NCBI GenBank assembly: GCA_011390205.1
Contig: JAABSX010000007.1
Coordinates: 55,938 to 119,937, forward strand
Reading direction: 5' to 3'
DNA: 64,000 nucleotides
Source of the DNA: Microscillaceae bacterium
GTDB lineage: Bacteria > Bacteroidota > Bacteroidia > Cytophagales > Microscillaceae
The first letter of the stretch is position 1. Each line of letters opens with the position of its first letter. The notes beneath the pieces were generated by a model, which did not search any database, had not been told where the DNA came from, and worked only from the letters and a program-made list of their open reading frames with translations. Positions 54,297-62,615 of the stretch are shown here, in pieces. Position numbers and translations under genes: made by a program.

Positions 54297-56504
54297 TTAC
54301 AGTTCATCTATTTCTTTGGGCAAGTTGAGTAGCTCTTCTTCTTTTACTATGGAGGGCTTCTCTTCTATTGCAAAAGCATCTAATTGCTCAAAGGTCAGGC
54401 TCTCTACTGAGGCAATTTCCCCTTTTTCATAGAGGTTAAAAAACTCCTGATGAATACTAAAATGGACTTGTCCTTCTTTGGGTTTTATCTTTAAATAAGA
54501 GCCATTTTCTTGCATTAGATAGCTATTGATATTGTCACGTAGGTTATAATCCAAAATGGTCATCACTTGAGCTCTTAGCGGTTTATCTACTATCTCAAAA
54601 AGCGATTCTATGCGTCTGTCAAAGCTACGCACCATAGCATCTGCACTTCCTGCATAGATCTTGGGGCTGCCTTCATTTTGAAAATAAAAAATACGAGAGT
54701 GCTCTAAGAAATCTCCTACAATAGAACGCACCGTAATGTTTTCACTAAGGTCTTTGCGGCGTGGGCGCAGACAGCATATCCCCCTGACGATGAGGTGAAT
54801 CTTGACTCCAGCCTGAGAAGCAGCATAAAGTTCATCTATGAGCAGGCGATCTTCTAGAGAGTTTATTTTGATGACAATCCCACTATTAAGCCCTTTTTTG
54901 GCATTTTCTGCTTCTTGATGTACCAAGCCGATGAGTGTATTGCGCATGTCTTTGGGGGCAGTGATGAGCCGCTGATAAAAAGCTGGCTGAGAGTGCCCCG
55001 TGATGGCATTGAAAAACTCAGAGACATCTTGGCAATAGACTTCATTGGTGGTCAGAAGGCTTATATCTGTGTAAAGGCGAGCAGTACTTTCATTGTAATT
55101 TCCACTGGAAAGGTGTGCATAACGTACCACTCCTTGAGGCTCTTTTCTGACGATGAGCAGCAGCTTGGTATGTGTTTTATAGCGACTAATGCCATGGATG
55201 ACAAAACAGCCAGCCTTCTGTAGGCGCTCTGCCTCTCGGATATTGTTTTCTTCATCAAAGCGGGCTTTCAGTTCAAAAAGTGCAGATACATTTTTGCCAC
55301 TTTCGGCAGCCTTGAGCAAGGCATTGCTCACACGAGAGTTTCGTGCAAGGCGGTAAATAGTCATCTTAATAGACAGCACATTGGGGTCTTCAGCGGCTTT
55401 TTCTAAGAGTTGGAGCAGGGGCTCTATCGAGTTGTAGGGGTGATGCAGCAGAATATCTTTTTGTTTAAGATATTCGAGTGGGTTTTCTTGGCTTTTGGTC
55501 AGGTTAAAAGGCTGCTGAGGCAGAGGGGCTTTCGCCACCAAGTCACTAAACTCGGCATGCCCCGCAATCTGAAACAAGCCCGTAAAGTCCATCAGCTTAT
55601 CAGACACGAATACATTGTCTTCATCCAGAATCCATTTTTCTTTCAGGATATCCATCATCTCCTCCGAATAATTGGTCTCGACCTCTATCCTGACCACACG
55701 CCCCGTCTTGCGGGTTTTGAGATTGCTTTTGATTTCGTCTATAAAATCATCTTCCATATCATCACTCTCTTCTACAGTGATGTCGCCATTGCGTGTAACC
55801 CTAAAAAGTGAAGTAGAGACGATATCTACATTGCGGTAGAGTTTGTGGAGTTTCCAGCGGATAATCTCTTCAATGGGGATAAAGTGAATCTCGTCTTCTA
55901 AATCTATCTCATAAAATCTAGGTAAGTTTTGTGGGATTTGGACAAAAGAAAGTTTGTGTGACTCTTTGCCCTTTTTGCTAAGTGCCTTGGTGATGACCCC
56001 AAAAATCAGGGTCTTATTCATCAAAATCGGAAAAGTACGGTAATTGTCATAAGCCATAGGCGTAAGCATCGGGAAGACAGTCTTCAAAAAATAATCTGAA
56101 ACCTCCTCTTGCTGATCTTTCTCTAACTCATGAATGTGTGAAATCACAAAGCCGTTTTCTTTAAACTTAGACCACATCGCCTCACTAAACAGACGATTTT
56201 GGAGCTGGAAGAAATAATGTGATTCTCGCAAAAGCATAATTCTGAATGGCTTCTCACGCAAGCCCGAGTAATCGGTTCTTTCTTTGTTATAATCAAGATA
56301 ATTATACAAGCTCCCCACCCTAATCATAAAAAATTCATCTAAATTAGAGGCAGTAATTGCCAGAAACTTAAATTGGTCAAAGATAGATCTGCGGGGGTCT
56401 TGGGCTTGGTCTAGTACACGAAGGTTAAACTTTAACCAACTCAAATCTCTGCTGATATAATTACTCTTGCGGATAAGGCTCGATGCTCTTTCTTTTGAAA
56501 TCAT
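54297..56504 (-). CDS. ppk1: Polyphosphate kinase 1
   Basis: PPK1 makes long-chain inorganic polyphosphate from ATP through a phosphohistidine. The 735-residue enzyme starts YISRDLSWLKFNLRVLDQA and contains the family motifs. The catalytic His is His445 in RYKTHTKLLLIVR, and a second conserved region (SRIFYFQNEGSPKIYAGSADAM) is near the C-terminus. The length is somewhat longer than E. coli PPK (688 aa). It is monocistronic here; the Ppx/GppA gene is 48 kb upstream in this window. Confidence 0.95.
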   Translation of the reverse strand: MISKERASSLIRKSNYISRDLSWLKFNLRVLDQAQDPRRSIFDQFKFLAITASNLDEFFMIRVGSLYNYLDYNKERTDYSGLREKPFRIMLLRESHYFFQLQNRLFSEAMWSKFKENGFVISHIHELEKDQQEEVSDYFLKTVFPMLTPMAYDNYRTFPILMNKTLIFGVITKALSKKGKESHKLSFVQIPQNLPRFYEIDLEDEIHFIPIEEIIRWKLHKLYRNVDIVSTSLFRVTRNGDITVEESDDMEDDFIDEIKSNLKTRKTGRVVRIEVETNYSEEMMDILKEKWILDEDNVFVSDKLMDFTGLFQIAGHAEFSDLVAKAPLPQQPFNLTKSQENPLEYLKQKDILLHHPYNSIEPLLQLLEKAAEDPNVLSIKMTIYRLARNSRVSNALLKAAESGKNVSALFELKARFDEENNIREAERLQKAGCFVIHGISRYKTHTKLLLIVRKEPQGVVRYAHLSSGNYNESTARLYTDISLLTTNEVYCQDVSEFFNAITGHSQPAFYQRLITAPKDMRNTLIGLVHQEAENAKKGLNSGIVIKINSLEDRLLIDELYAASQAGVKIHLIVRGICCLRPRRKDLSENITVRSIVGDFLEHSRIFYFQNEGSPKIYAGSADAMVRSFDRRIESLFEIVDKPLRAQVMTILDYNLRDNINSYLMQENGSYLKIKPKEGQVHFSIHQEFFNLYEKGEIASVESLTFEQLDAFAIEEKPSIVKEEELLNLPKEIDEL

Positions 56505-57011
56505 GGTCTTTTGTGAATTTTTTGGTTTTCACTACAAAAAAAACAAAAAATAACGTAAATTTTCAATGATAAAGGCTTTTTATTTACTTCTTCTAAAAAA
56601 CCTTACCACGGGGATGCCTTGTTTTTTGACATCTATTAAATAAGCAACAACAAACCGCTCAGATACTTACCTTTGGCTTGTAATTTGTGCAATACGTGGG
56701 GCTGCCTGATTGAAAAAAATAGGTACGATATCTGTCATATCATTGGCTGAGATTGGCGGGTTGATGCTGCGGAGCGTTTTGAGCATTTTAATTTCAATGA
56801 TTTTAATTGTTTGGGTAGGAAGTTTTTGCAATTCTGTAAAGGGAAGGAACACCCTTGAGATGGTTTTGAGCCTAAACTGGCTTGCCTACACAGTTACCAA
56901 TAATTTATAAATGCACTTTTGTAGTACTTTCTGTTTTCTAGCCTAAAATTTTAATTTTATGCAGCAGTGCAAGATATTTTTTTATAATACACACACAACA
57001 GGATTTTTATT
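56505..57011. other. 507-bp intergenic stretch with only weak reading frames
   Basis: Two short overlapping frames exist, one on each strand (about 56667-56852 minus and 56710-56910 plus, the latter with a TTG start and one hydrophobic stretch). Neither has a clear start or homology that I can see. A TACCTTTG (56668-56675) is present without a -33 partner. I do not call a gene. Confidence 0.5.
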
Positions 57012-57755
57012 ATGAACACAAAACTATTGACACTCCTTTTTTGCCTTTTGGTGGTCTATGTACCATTCTTGCAGGCACAATCTAGCAAGTCTAGAGACTA
57101 CAGCATTGATTTAGCTGATGTGCTCAGCAAAAGCGAAGAAGAAAAATTAGATGAACTCTCCAAAAAATTAGAAGAGCAAAGCAATGTTCAAGTGGCTTTT
57201 TATACCATTGATGACCTCGGTGGGCGAAGCATAGAGGAGGTAAGCCTAGAGGCAGCCCGTGAACTAGGGGTAGGGTTTCATGGCGTAAATAGCGGCGTAC
57301 TTATTTGTATTGCTAGAAATGACCGCAAGCTCAGAATAGAAGTAGGGCACGGCATAGAGTGGAGCATCACTGACCTAGTGGCAGAAGAAATTGTCCAAAA
57401 AATGGTTCCTTTTCTCAAAAAAGAAGATTATTTTGGGGCAATGAAAACAGGCTTCAATGAGGTTAAGAAAAGCATCGGCAAAGAAACCTGGTTTTTGGTC
57501 TTCAAACCATTTTCTAAAATCAAAGAAGGAGGGGATAGTTCCATAGGATTGATTGTCAAAGAAGATTTTGTGAAAATAGGGGAGCAATCTGAAAATTATG
57601 TAATGCTAGACTTATACGGTGGCACAGCCATCAAAATTTATTTTACGCCTTACATGGAGCAAACACTCCTCAAAGAAATCACAAATAAAAAGAAAGTCAT
57701 ATTCAGACTAAAAAACACATCACCGCTTGAGGGGAATCTCCTCGGCTTGGATTAA
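57012..57755 (+). CDS. Exported TPM-domain protein
   Basis: The 247-residue protein has a signal peptide (1-22, ending LQAQ) and a TPM phosphatase-like domain (about 30-155) with YSIDLADVLSKSEEEKLDEL, NSGVLICIARNDRKLRIEVGHGIEW and TDLVAEEIV. TPM domains occur in proteins linked to photosystem repair and acid phosphatase activity, and in many bacterial envelope proteins. After the domain, about 90 residues (160-247) have no recognised fold and no C-terminal membrane helix, so the protein is probably periplasmic. Confidence 0.82.
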   Translation: MNTKLLTLLFCLLVVYVPFLQAQSSKSRDYSIDLADVLSKSEEEKLDELSKKLEEQSNVQVAFYTIDDLGGRSIEEVSLEAARELGVGFHGVNSGVLICIARNDRKLRIEVGHGIEWSITDLVAEEIVQKMVPFLKKEDYFGAMKTGFNEVKKSIGKETWFLVFKPFSKIKEGGDSSIGLIVKEDFVKIGEQSENYVMLDLYGGTAIKIYFTPYMEQTLLKEITNKKKVIFRLKNTSPLEGNLLGLD

Positions 57756-57801
57756 TTTACGCAGCGTTTTATTTTTGTTTTAATTTTAAACCCATACATC
57801 C

Positions 57802-58257
57802 TTGAATACTTTTACACTTCTTAAAACCTCAAGACAAAATACCCTTGACCTGATTGAAAATCTATCAGAGGCTCAGCTTAATAAAATTCCTGAAGGATTT
57901 ACCAATAACCTTATCTGGAATTTAGGGCATCTTGTAGTCACACAGCAGCTCCTTTGTTACCGATTGGCGGGGTTAGAGTGCCAGGTCAGTGAGCAGCTCA
58001 TAGAAAAATACCGCAAAGGCTCTTCTCCTGCTCAAGATGCAAGCACAGAAGAAATCCAACTGATTAAAGAATTGGCACTCTCTCTAGTAGATGAAACCGA
58101 AGAGGCTTATCAAGCAAGCATTTTTCAAAACTATACTCCTTATATGACAAGCTACAAAGTGGAGTTAAAATCTATAGAGGATGCCCTTGGCTTTAACAAC
58201 ATACACGAGGGCTTGCATTATGGCTATATGAGGGCATTGTACAAGCTTGTGAGCTGA
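57802..58257 (+). CDS. Cytoplasmic DinB-family protein with a TTG start
   Basis: The 151-residue DinB-like four-helix protein has putative metal ligands at NLGHLVV (His about 48) and HEGLHYGYMRAL (two His about 137-141). No in-frame ATG exists between the preceding stop (57787-57789) and the TTG at 57802, so the gene must use TTG. The lack of a signal peptide distinguishes it from the DinB protein at 49072. It follows the TPM gene after 46 bp. A strong terminator lies downstream. Confidence 0.82.
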   Translation: MNTFTLLKTSRQNTLDLIENLSEAQLNKIPEGFTNNLIWNLGHLVVTQQLLCYRLAGLECQVSEQLIEKYRKGSSPAQDASTEEIQLIKELALSLVDETEEAYQASIFQNYTPYMTSYKVELKSIEDALGFNNIHEGLHYGYMRALYKLVS

Positions 58258-58302
58258 TTTCTACATGCTTGTGGAGTGAGGCTATTAGCACCTGCACAAA
58301 AA

Positions 58303-58333
58303 AAAGGCAGGTTATACACATAACCTGCCTTTT
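58303..58333 (+). terminator. Terminator after the DinB gene
   Basis: A perfect 13-bp stem AAAGGCAGGTTAT / ATAACCTGCCTTT with a 4-nt loop has A and T runs outside, so it can also terminate the tRNA transcript from the other strand. Confidence 0.93.
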
Positions 58334-58357
58334 CAAATTATTCTAAACCTTATGCAG

Positions 58358-58431
58358 TGCACCTGAAGGGATTCGAACCCCTAACCCCCAGATCCGAAGT
58401 CTGGTGCTCTATCCAGTTGAGCTACAGATGC
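58358..58431 (-). tRNA. tRNA-Arg, anticodon TCG
   Basis: The 74-nt cloverleaf folds on the minus strand: a 7-bp acceptor stem, a D stem GCTC/GAGC, an anticodon stem CCAGA/TCTGG around loop CTTCGGA (anticodon TCG, reading CGA and probably other CGN codons), and a T stem AGGGG/CCCTT with loop TTCGAAT. CCA is not encoded. The rest of the gap (58432-58690) has no gene. Confidence 0.95.
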
Positions 58432-58666
58432 GCTTTTACAATCCAGCTGCAAATTTAGCTTATTTTTATACGTATCTCAAACAAAATCCAAGAAATTATT
58501 TTCTTCCCAAAACTGTTTTGCAGTCAGATACAGTATTATTTGAGCAGGGTTGGTTTACAGCAACACCCTAGGTGTGAAATCTTCAAGATATTCTCGAGCC
58601 TCAACTGACAAATCTAGGCAGTTGCGTTTTTTTTAGACAATGTGCTGACAGACAGTTCATTGGGAT

Positions 58667-58688
58667 ATTGATAAATTAGTACATTTAC
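58667..58688 (+). repeat. 22-bp motif, copy 1, before the MbnP-like gene
   Basis: This sequence ends 2 bp before the ATG of the MbnP-like gene and matches 59745-59766 at 21 of 22 positions. The partial match TAAATTAG/TACATTTA to the -7 consensus suggests a shared promoter or upstream site. Confidence 0.75.
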
Positions 58689-58690
58689 TT

Positions 58691-59446
58691 ATGGGTTTTA
58701 TCTTAATTTACTTTTGGGTGTGTTTTTTTCCCATTTATGGGCATCAGGCTGCCGTGTATGCTTATCCAAAAAAGCCAAAAAGTACCGAAGCATTGCTAGA
58801 GTTTCGCTTTCAGTTTAAAGACAAGCCACTAAACCTACACCAAAGCTATGTGATGGAAGATGGCAGCACTCTGATTTTTACCAAAATACAGTTTTATGTA
58901 GGGCAGCTTAGTCTCCAAGACAAAGACAAGAACACCCTGAAGGCAAAGGATGATTTTTATTTTGTAAGGTTAGAAGAAGACACAGACAAGGCTAGAATCT
59001 GCTTGGGTGAGCAAGCAAAACGCTCGATGTTCACAAAATTGGCCTTCGGGATAGGCATAGACTCTCTAGGCAATCATCAGGGCAAACAAGAGGGGGCTCT
59101 AGACCCCTTGCATGGCATGTTTTGGACATGGGCTCAGGGCTATGTGTTTTTTAAAATTGAGGGTTATTACCAATCTTCGGCACAGACAAAAGGCGGCTTT
59201 ATATACCACATCGGTGGAGATGCCTGTTACAGAAGTCTTCAAATGACAGCAAGCCCATACAAAGAAGGAAATGACTGGATATATCCTATCAAATTGGGCT
59301 TAGAGCGGCTTTTTGGAGATTATCCAAACCCAGCCATTCAGCTTAAAATCCCGCAAGACACCCAAAAAATCAGCGTCATGGGCGGGCCACAAGCAGCACT
59401 GATTGCCGATAATTTCAAAGAAGTATTTATGCCAGTTTCGGAGTAA
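58691..59446 (+). CDS. MbnP-like copper-associated periplasmic protein
   Basis: The 251-residue protein has a signal peptide (about 1-23) and the MbnP-family pattern: an early region with YGQLS-like strands (FTKIQFYVGQLSL), a central DPLHGMFWTWAQGYVFFKIEG (about 137-157) and conserved Cys residues (LGEQ... and GDACYRS). MbnP works with the MauG-like dihaem protein MbnH, which modifies a Trp so that copper can bind. No mbnH-like gene is adjacent, so the protein may act alone or with an unlinked partner. The TauE-type transporter gene follows after 324 bp. Confidence 0.78.
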   Translation: MGFILIYFWVCFFPIYGHQAAVYAYPKKPKSTEALLEFRFQFKDKPLNLHQSYVMEDGSTLIFTKIQFYVGQLSLQDKDKNTLKAKDDFYFVRLEEDTDKARICLGEQAKRSMFTKLAFGIGIDSLGNHQGKQEGALDPLHGMFWTWAQGYVFFKIEGYYQSSAQTKGGFIYHIGGDACYRSLQMTASPYKEGNDWIYPIKLGLERLFGDYPNPAIQLKIPQDTQKISVMGGPQAALIADNFKEVFMPVSE

Positions 59447-59520
59447 ATATTCAGTAAACCAATATTTATAGTTCTCCACACCAAGAATTGAAAAAAAGAG
59501 GGAAAGATACCTCATTTTTT

Positions 59521-59618
59521 AAAGACAGGGCTCGCTCCGAGCGACTCTGCCCTTTGTGTCAAAATCTTTTTAATCCTTGAAATCCTACCTAATAAGTTTT
59601 TGTATAGGTAGGAGATTT
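59521..59618. repeat. Structured intergenic stretch resembling a dispersed repeat
   Basis: The 59447-59770 gap holds no gene. It contains GCTCG-CTC-CGAGC within AGGGC...GCCCT arms (about 59527-59552), and a second hairpin between 59580-59591 and 59605-59618 (12 bp with a 2-nt bulge). By recollection the block resembles a palindromic repeat found between genes in other Bacteroidota. Confidence 0.5.
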
Positions 59619-59744
59619 CTTATAAAACTTGATGAGGAGAGCCATATTTTTTGCATTATTGTACATTAATGCTGAATTTCGCCCATCACTTAAAAAATAA
59701 AATACACCATACAAAACAGTGAACTACACAAATTTTTGCAGCAC

Positions 59745-59766
59745 ATTGATAAATTAGCACATTTAC
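59745..59766 (+). repeat. 22-bp motif, copy 2, before the TauE-like gene
   Basis: This is the second copy of the 58667-58688 motif, ending 4 bp before the next start codon. Only one position differs (T to C). Confidence 0.75.
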
Positions 59767-59770
59767 GCAC

Positions 59771-60541
59771 ATGGATTCTTTTTACATTATTGTCTTGCTG
59801 GTAAGCATCGTGATTGGTTTTATTAACACCCTCGTGGGCAGTGGGAGCTTGGTCATGCTTCCTTTGCTGATGGCGATGGGCTTGCCTGCCAATGTAGCAA
59901 ACGGAACGAATAGAGTAGGCGTTTTTTTCCAGACAGCTGTGGGGAGTATTACTTTTATGCGTTCTAAAAAAATCCCCATGGGCAATGCTTGGTGGTCTAT
60001 TATTCCCTGTGTAATAGGTGCTTTGCTTGGAGCTTACCTTGCTACACAAATAGATCCACAAAGTCTGAAAGATTTTATAGGTATTTTATTGATTTTGATG
60101 CTTTTTGTGATTTTGATTAATCCCAAGCGTTGGTTTGTCCACCAAAATAATAGTGGTGAGCAAAGCAAAAAGCCTTTGGCTATTTTAGTGATGTTTGTTA
60201 TCGGTATTTATGGGGGGTTTATTCAGGCAGGGGTAGGGGTTTTTTTGTTGGCAGGGCTTGTATTGGGGGTCAAATACAACTTTGGCTATGCCAATGCCAT
60301 CAAATTAATCATTGTGCTTGCTTATGCTTTTCCAGTGTTGTTGATATTTGTGTGGCAAAATCAAGTAGATTGGTTTCTAGGGCTGTTTACTGCCTTTGGT
60401 CAAAGCATTGGGGCTTATGCAGGGGCGAAGTTTGCTGTGTTTTATCCCCATGCTGATTTGTGGACTTACCGTCTGTTGGTTTTGGTGATTCTGAGCTCTA
60501 TATTTTATTTTTATAAATTGTGGCAATATTTCATTTTTTAA
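59771..60541 (+). CDS. TauE/SafE-family anion permease
   Basis: The 256-residue inner-membrane protein has about eight hydrophobic helices. The first contains the family motif with a glycine-rich entry (NTLVGSGSLVMLPLL, about 17-31), and NRVGVFFQTAVGS follows. TauE/SafE proteins export sulfite or organosulfonates or import similar anions. No sulfur-metabolism gene is adjacent. The length is typical. It shares a 22-bp upstream motif with the MbnP-like gene. Confidence 0.9.
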   Translation: MDSFYIIVLLVSIVIGFINTLVGSGSLVMLPLLMAMGLPANVANGTNRVGVFFQTAVGSITFMRSKKIPMGNAWWSIIPCVIGALLGAYLATQIDPQSLKDFIGILLILMLFVILINPKRWFVHQNNSGEQSKKPLAILVMFVIGIYGGFIQAGVGVFLLAGLVLGVKYNFGYANAIKLIIVLAYAFPVLLIFVWQNQVDWFLGLFTAFGQSIGAYAGAKFAVFYPHADLWTYRLLVLVILSSIFYFYKLWQYFIF

Positions 60542-60777
60542 CCCTTAACAATGTAGAATAGACTTTAGTCTGTTTTGCTCTATGTAGATAACAAGCTTAT
60601 GTTTTTTTAAGTCTTTTAGGGCTGAAATCTTATAGGTCTTTGATACCAATGAATCATTTCCAAAAAGAGCGTGTGGAAAGTGGGCTAGAATGAGCTGAAA
60701 GCTTGATTTGAAACCAACTCCAAAAAACATGTGTCGCAGTTTAGCTATTTTTTAAATCATAATCTGACAAAATCAGT

Positions 60778-60785
60778 TAGCTTTG
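60778..60785 (+). promoter_or_regulatory. Bacteroidota -7 element before the small lipoprotein gene
   Basis: TAGCTTTG matches TAnnTTTG exactly, 12 bp before the start ATG, so the transcript would have almost no leader. Confidence 0.45.
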
Positions 60786-60797
60786 TAAAAAAAGAAT

Positions 60798-61178
60798 ATG
60801 CGTTACTTCATAATAAGTCTTTGCTTGATAGGTTTTATAGCCCTATCTGCCTGCCAAGAAACTCCTGAACTTAAAGGATTTGACCAAAAAATCTGGAAAG
60901 AAGATAAATTAGGATGCAAGAACCAGAGAGAGAAATACATTCCTCTACTTCTGGACAACAAGGACAAACTCATTGGTCTGGGGCAAAACCAAATATTGAG
61001 CCTGCTGGGCAGACCTGATTTTAGTGAGCTATACCAGCGTGGGCAGCGGTATTATATTTACTACTACGCCGAAGACAAGCCATGCCAAGATGAAGAGCCT
61101 GATATTCACCAAGACAAAGTATTCAAAGTCAGATTTAGTGCCTTAGATGCTGTTACTGAGATAGTAATCAATGACTAA
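60798..61178 (+). CDS. Small lipoprotein of unknown function
   Basis: The 126-residue protein has a lipobox (LSAC, Cys19) and a short mixed-fold domain. The stretch NQILSLLGRPDFSELYQRGQRYYIYYY (about 68-95) resembles SmpA/BamE-like folds, in which a turn G-x-P precedes a strand. The identity is not secure. Its stop overlaps the stop of the convergent terC gene by four bases (CTAA). Confidence 0.75.
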   Translation: MRYFIISLCLIGFIALSACQETPELKGFDQKIWKEDKLGCKNQREKYIPLLLDNKDKLIGLGQNQILSLLGRPDFSELYQRGQRYYIYYYAEDKPCQDEEPDIHQDKVFKVRFSALDAVTEIVIND

Positions 61179-62260
61179 CTAGCTTTGACTTCTTCTTCTT
61201 CATGTTTCGGTTTGTGAGGAAATAGCAGTGATGCTAGGACACTTACAAACAAAATCCCGAGGATAATATAAAGAGAGTATTGTGTCTTAAAGCCGATTTC
61301 TTTCATCCAATCTGCCGCAAGCATTTTTGAGCCTATAAAAATAAGCAAGAAAGAAAGCCCTGTCTTCAAATAACGAAACAGGTGCATGAGGTTAGAGAGA
61401 AAGAAAAACATGGAGCGCAAGCCCATAATCGCAAAAATATTTGAGAAAAATACGATGTAAGGGTCTTTGGTAACTGCGAAAACGGCAGGAACGGAGTCTA
61501 TCGCAAATAATAAATCTGTAAATTCTATAATCAGCACCACCAAAAACAGTGGTGTCAAGAATATTTTACCACTCTTTCTGACAAAGAAACGATTGCCTAC
61601 AAAGCGTGGAAATACCTGAAAATAACGAGATGCCAAGCGTACTATAGGGTGCTTGTCTGTTTCTATCTTTTCTTCTTCATCTTTGGTAAAGAGCATTTTC
61701 AGACCCGAAAACAAGAGCAATACCCCGAATATGTAGAGAATCCAGTGATACTGCTGTATCAGGGCAGAGCCTACGAATATGAAAATAAACCGCATAAAAA
61801 CCGCCCCCAATATCCCCCAGAGTAAGACCTTTTTGTAGAGCTTCTCCTGCACACTAAAAGAGGCAAAAATGAGAATAATCACAAAAATATTATCTACCGA
61901 AAGAGAGTATTCCAAAAGCCAGCCTGTGATAAACTCCAGTGCCATGTTATTGCGATAGCTCTGAAGGCTTCGCTCAAAGTCATCTGCACTATAGTATTTA
62001 AGCTCACTGATGTTATCTACATATTTTTCTGTGATGTGGCTCAATCCCGCAAAATCATCTATGCCATGTATCTTATCTCCATGATAAATCAAGAAGAAAT
62101 AAAAACCTACGGCAACTAATACCCATACGACACTCCAGGTAGCGGCTTCACGAAATTTTACGATGTGATTTTTTTTGCTAAATACACCCAAATCAAGGGC
62201 AAGCATGGCTGAAATAAACATCAAGAATGCTGAGAAAAATAAAAATTCGTTAGATGTCAT
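61175..62260 (-). CDS. TerC-family integral membrane protein
   Basis: The 361-residue protein has about eight membrane helices and the family stretches EYSLSVDNIFVIILIF, LWGILGAVFMRF and FTDLLFAIDSVPAVFAVTKDP (the last about 245-265, with the conserved acidic residues). TerC-type proteins relate to tellurite resistance and manganese export. It ends with a charged tail (HKPKHEEEEVKAS). A -7 element is at 62323-62330 on this strand. Confidence 0.9.
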   Translation of the reverse strand: MTSNEFLFFSAFLMFISAMLALDLGVFSKKNHIVKFREAATWSVVWVLVAVGFYFFLIYHGDKIHGIDDFAGLSHITEKYVDNISELKYYSADDFERSLQSYRNNMALEFITGWLLEYSLSVDNIFVIILIFASFSVQEKLYKKVLLWGILGAVFMRFIFIFVGSALIQQYHWILYIFGVLLLFSGLKMLFTKDEEEKIETDKHPIVRLASRYFQVFPRFVGNRFFVRKSGKIFLTPLFLVVLIIEFTDLLFAIDSVPAVFAVTKDPYIVFFSNIFAIMGLRSMFFFLSNLMHLFRYLKTGLSFLLIFIGSKMLAADWMKEIGFKTQYSLYIILGILFVSVLASLLFPHKPKHEEEEVKAS

Positions 62261-62615
62261 TGAATACTCTTATTAATTATGGTTTGTGCTAATGAAATTA
62301 ATCAAACTTTATTCCAATGATACAAAAATACAGATTTATACCAAAAACTACTTTCTTGAGATGATTTAATATTAATATAAATAAAAGCTCAAGACAAGTA
62401 TTTGTTATAAATAATTGATTATCAATACTTTAAATGGAAGGAGAAGCCCAAAAATGAACGGTCTATTTTTCATCATATTTTATTCGAGAAGAATACAAAA
62501 TAAAAAAACAGGCATTTGAGATTTTAAAGCAGTATTTTTTTCCCTTTAAAATTTATTTTCCCTAAACTTGCACTGTAATCAGAAGAACCTAAAACAAACA
62601 AGGACTTACTCCCTT
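62261..62615. other. AT-rich divergent intergenic region between terC-like and PiT-like genes
   Basis: The 355-bp gap holds no gene. A TATTTTTG element (62323-62330, minus) faces terC; I find no other clear signal. Confidence 0.5.

Noticed and set aside
56667..56910. Two short overlapping frames on opposite strands between ppk1 and the TPM gene
   Set aside because: Neither has a convincing start, composition or family. One needs TTG and has only a single hydrophobic stretch. A gene remnant is possible but not supported.
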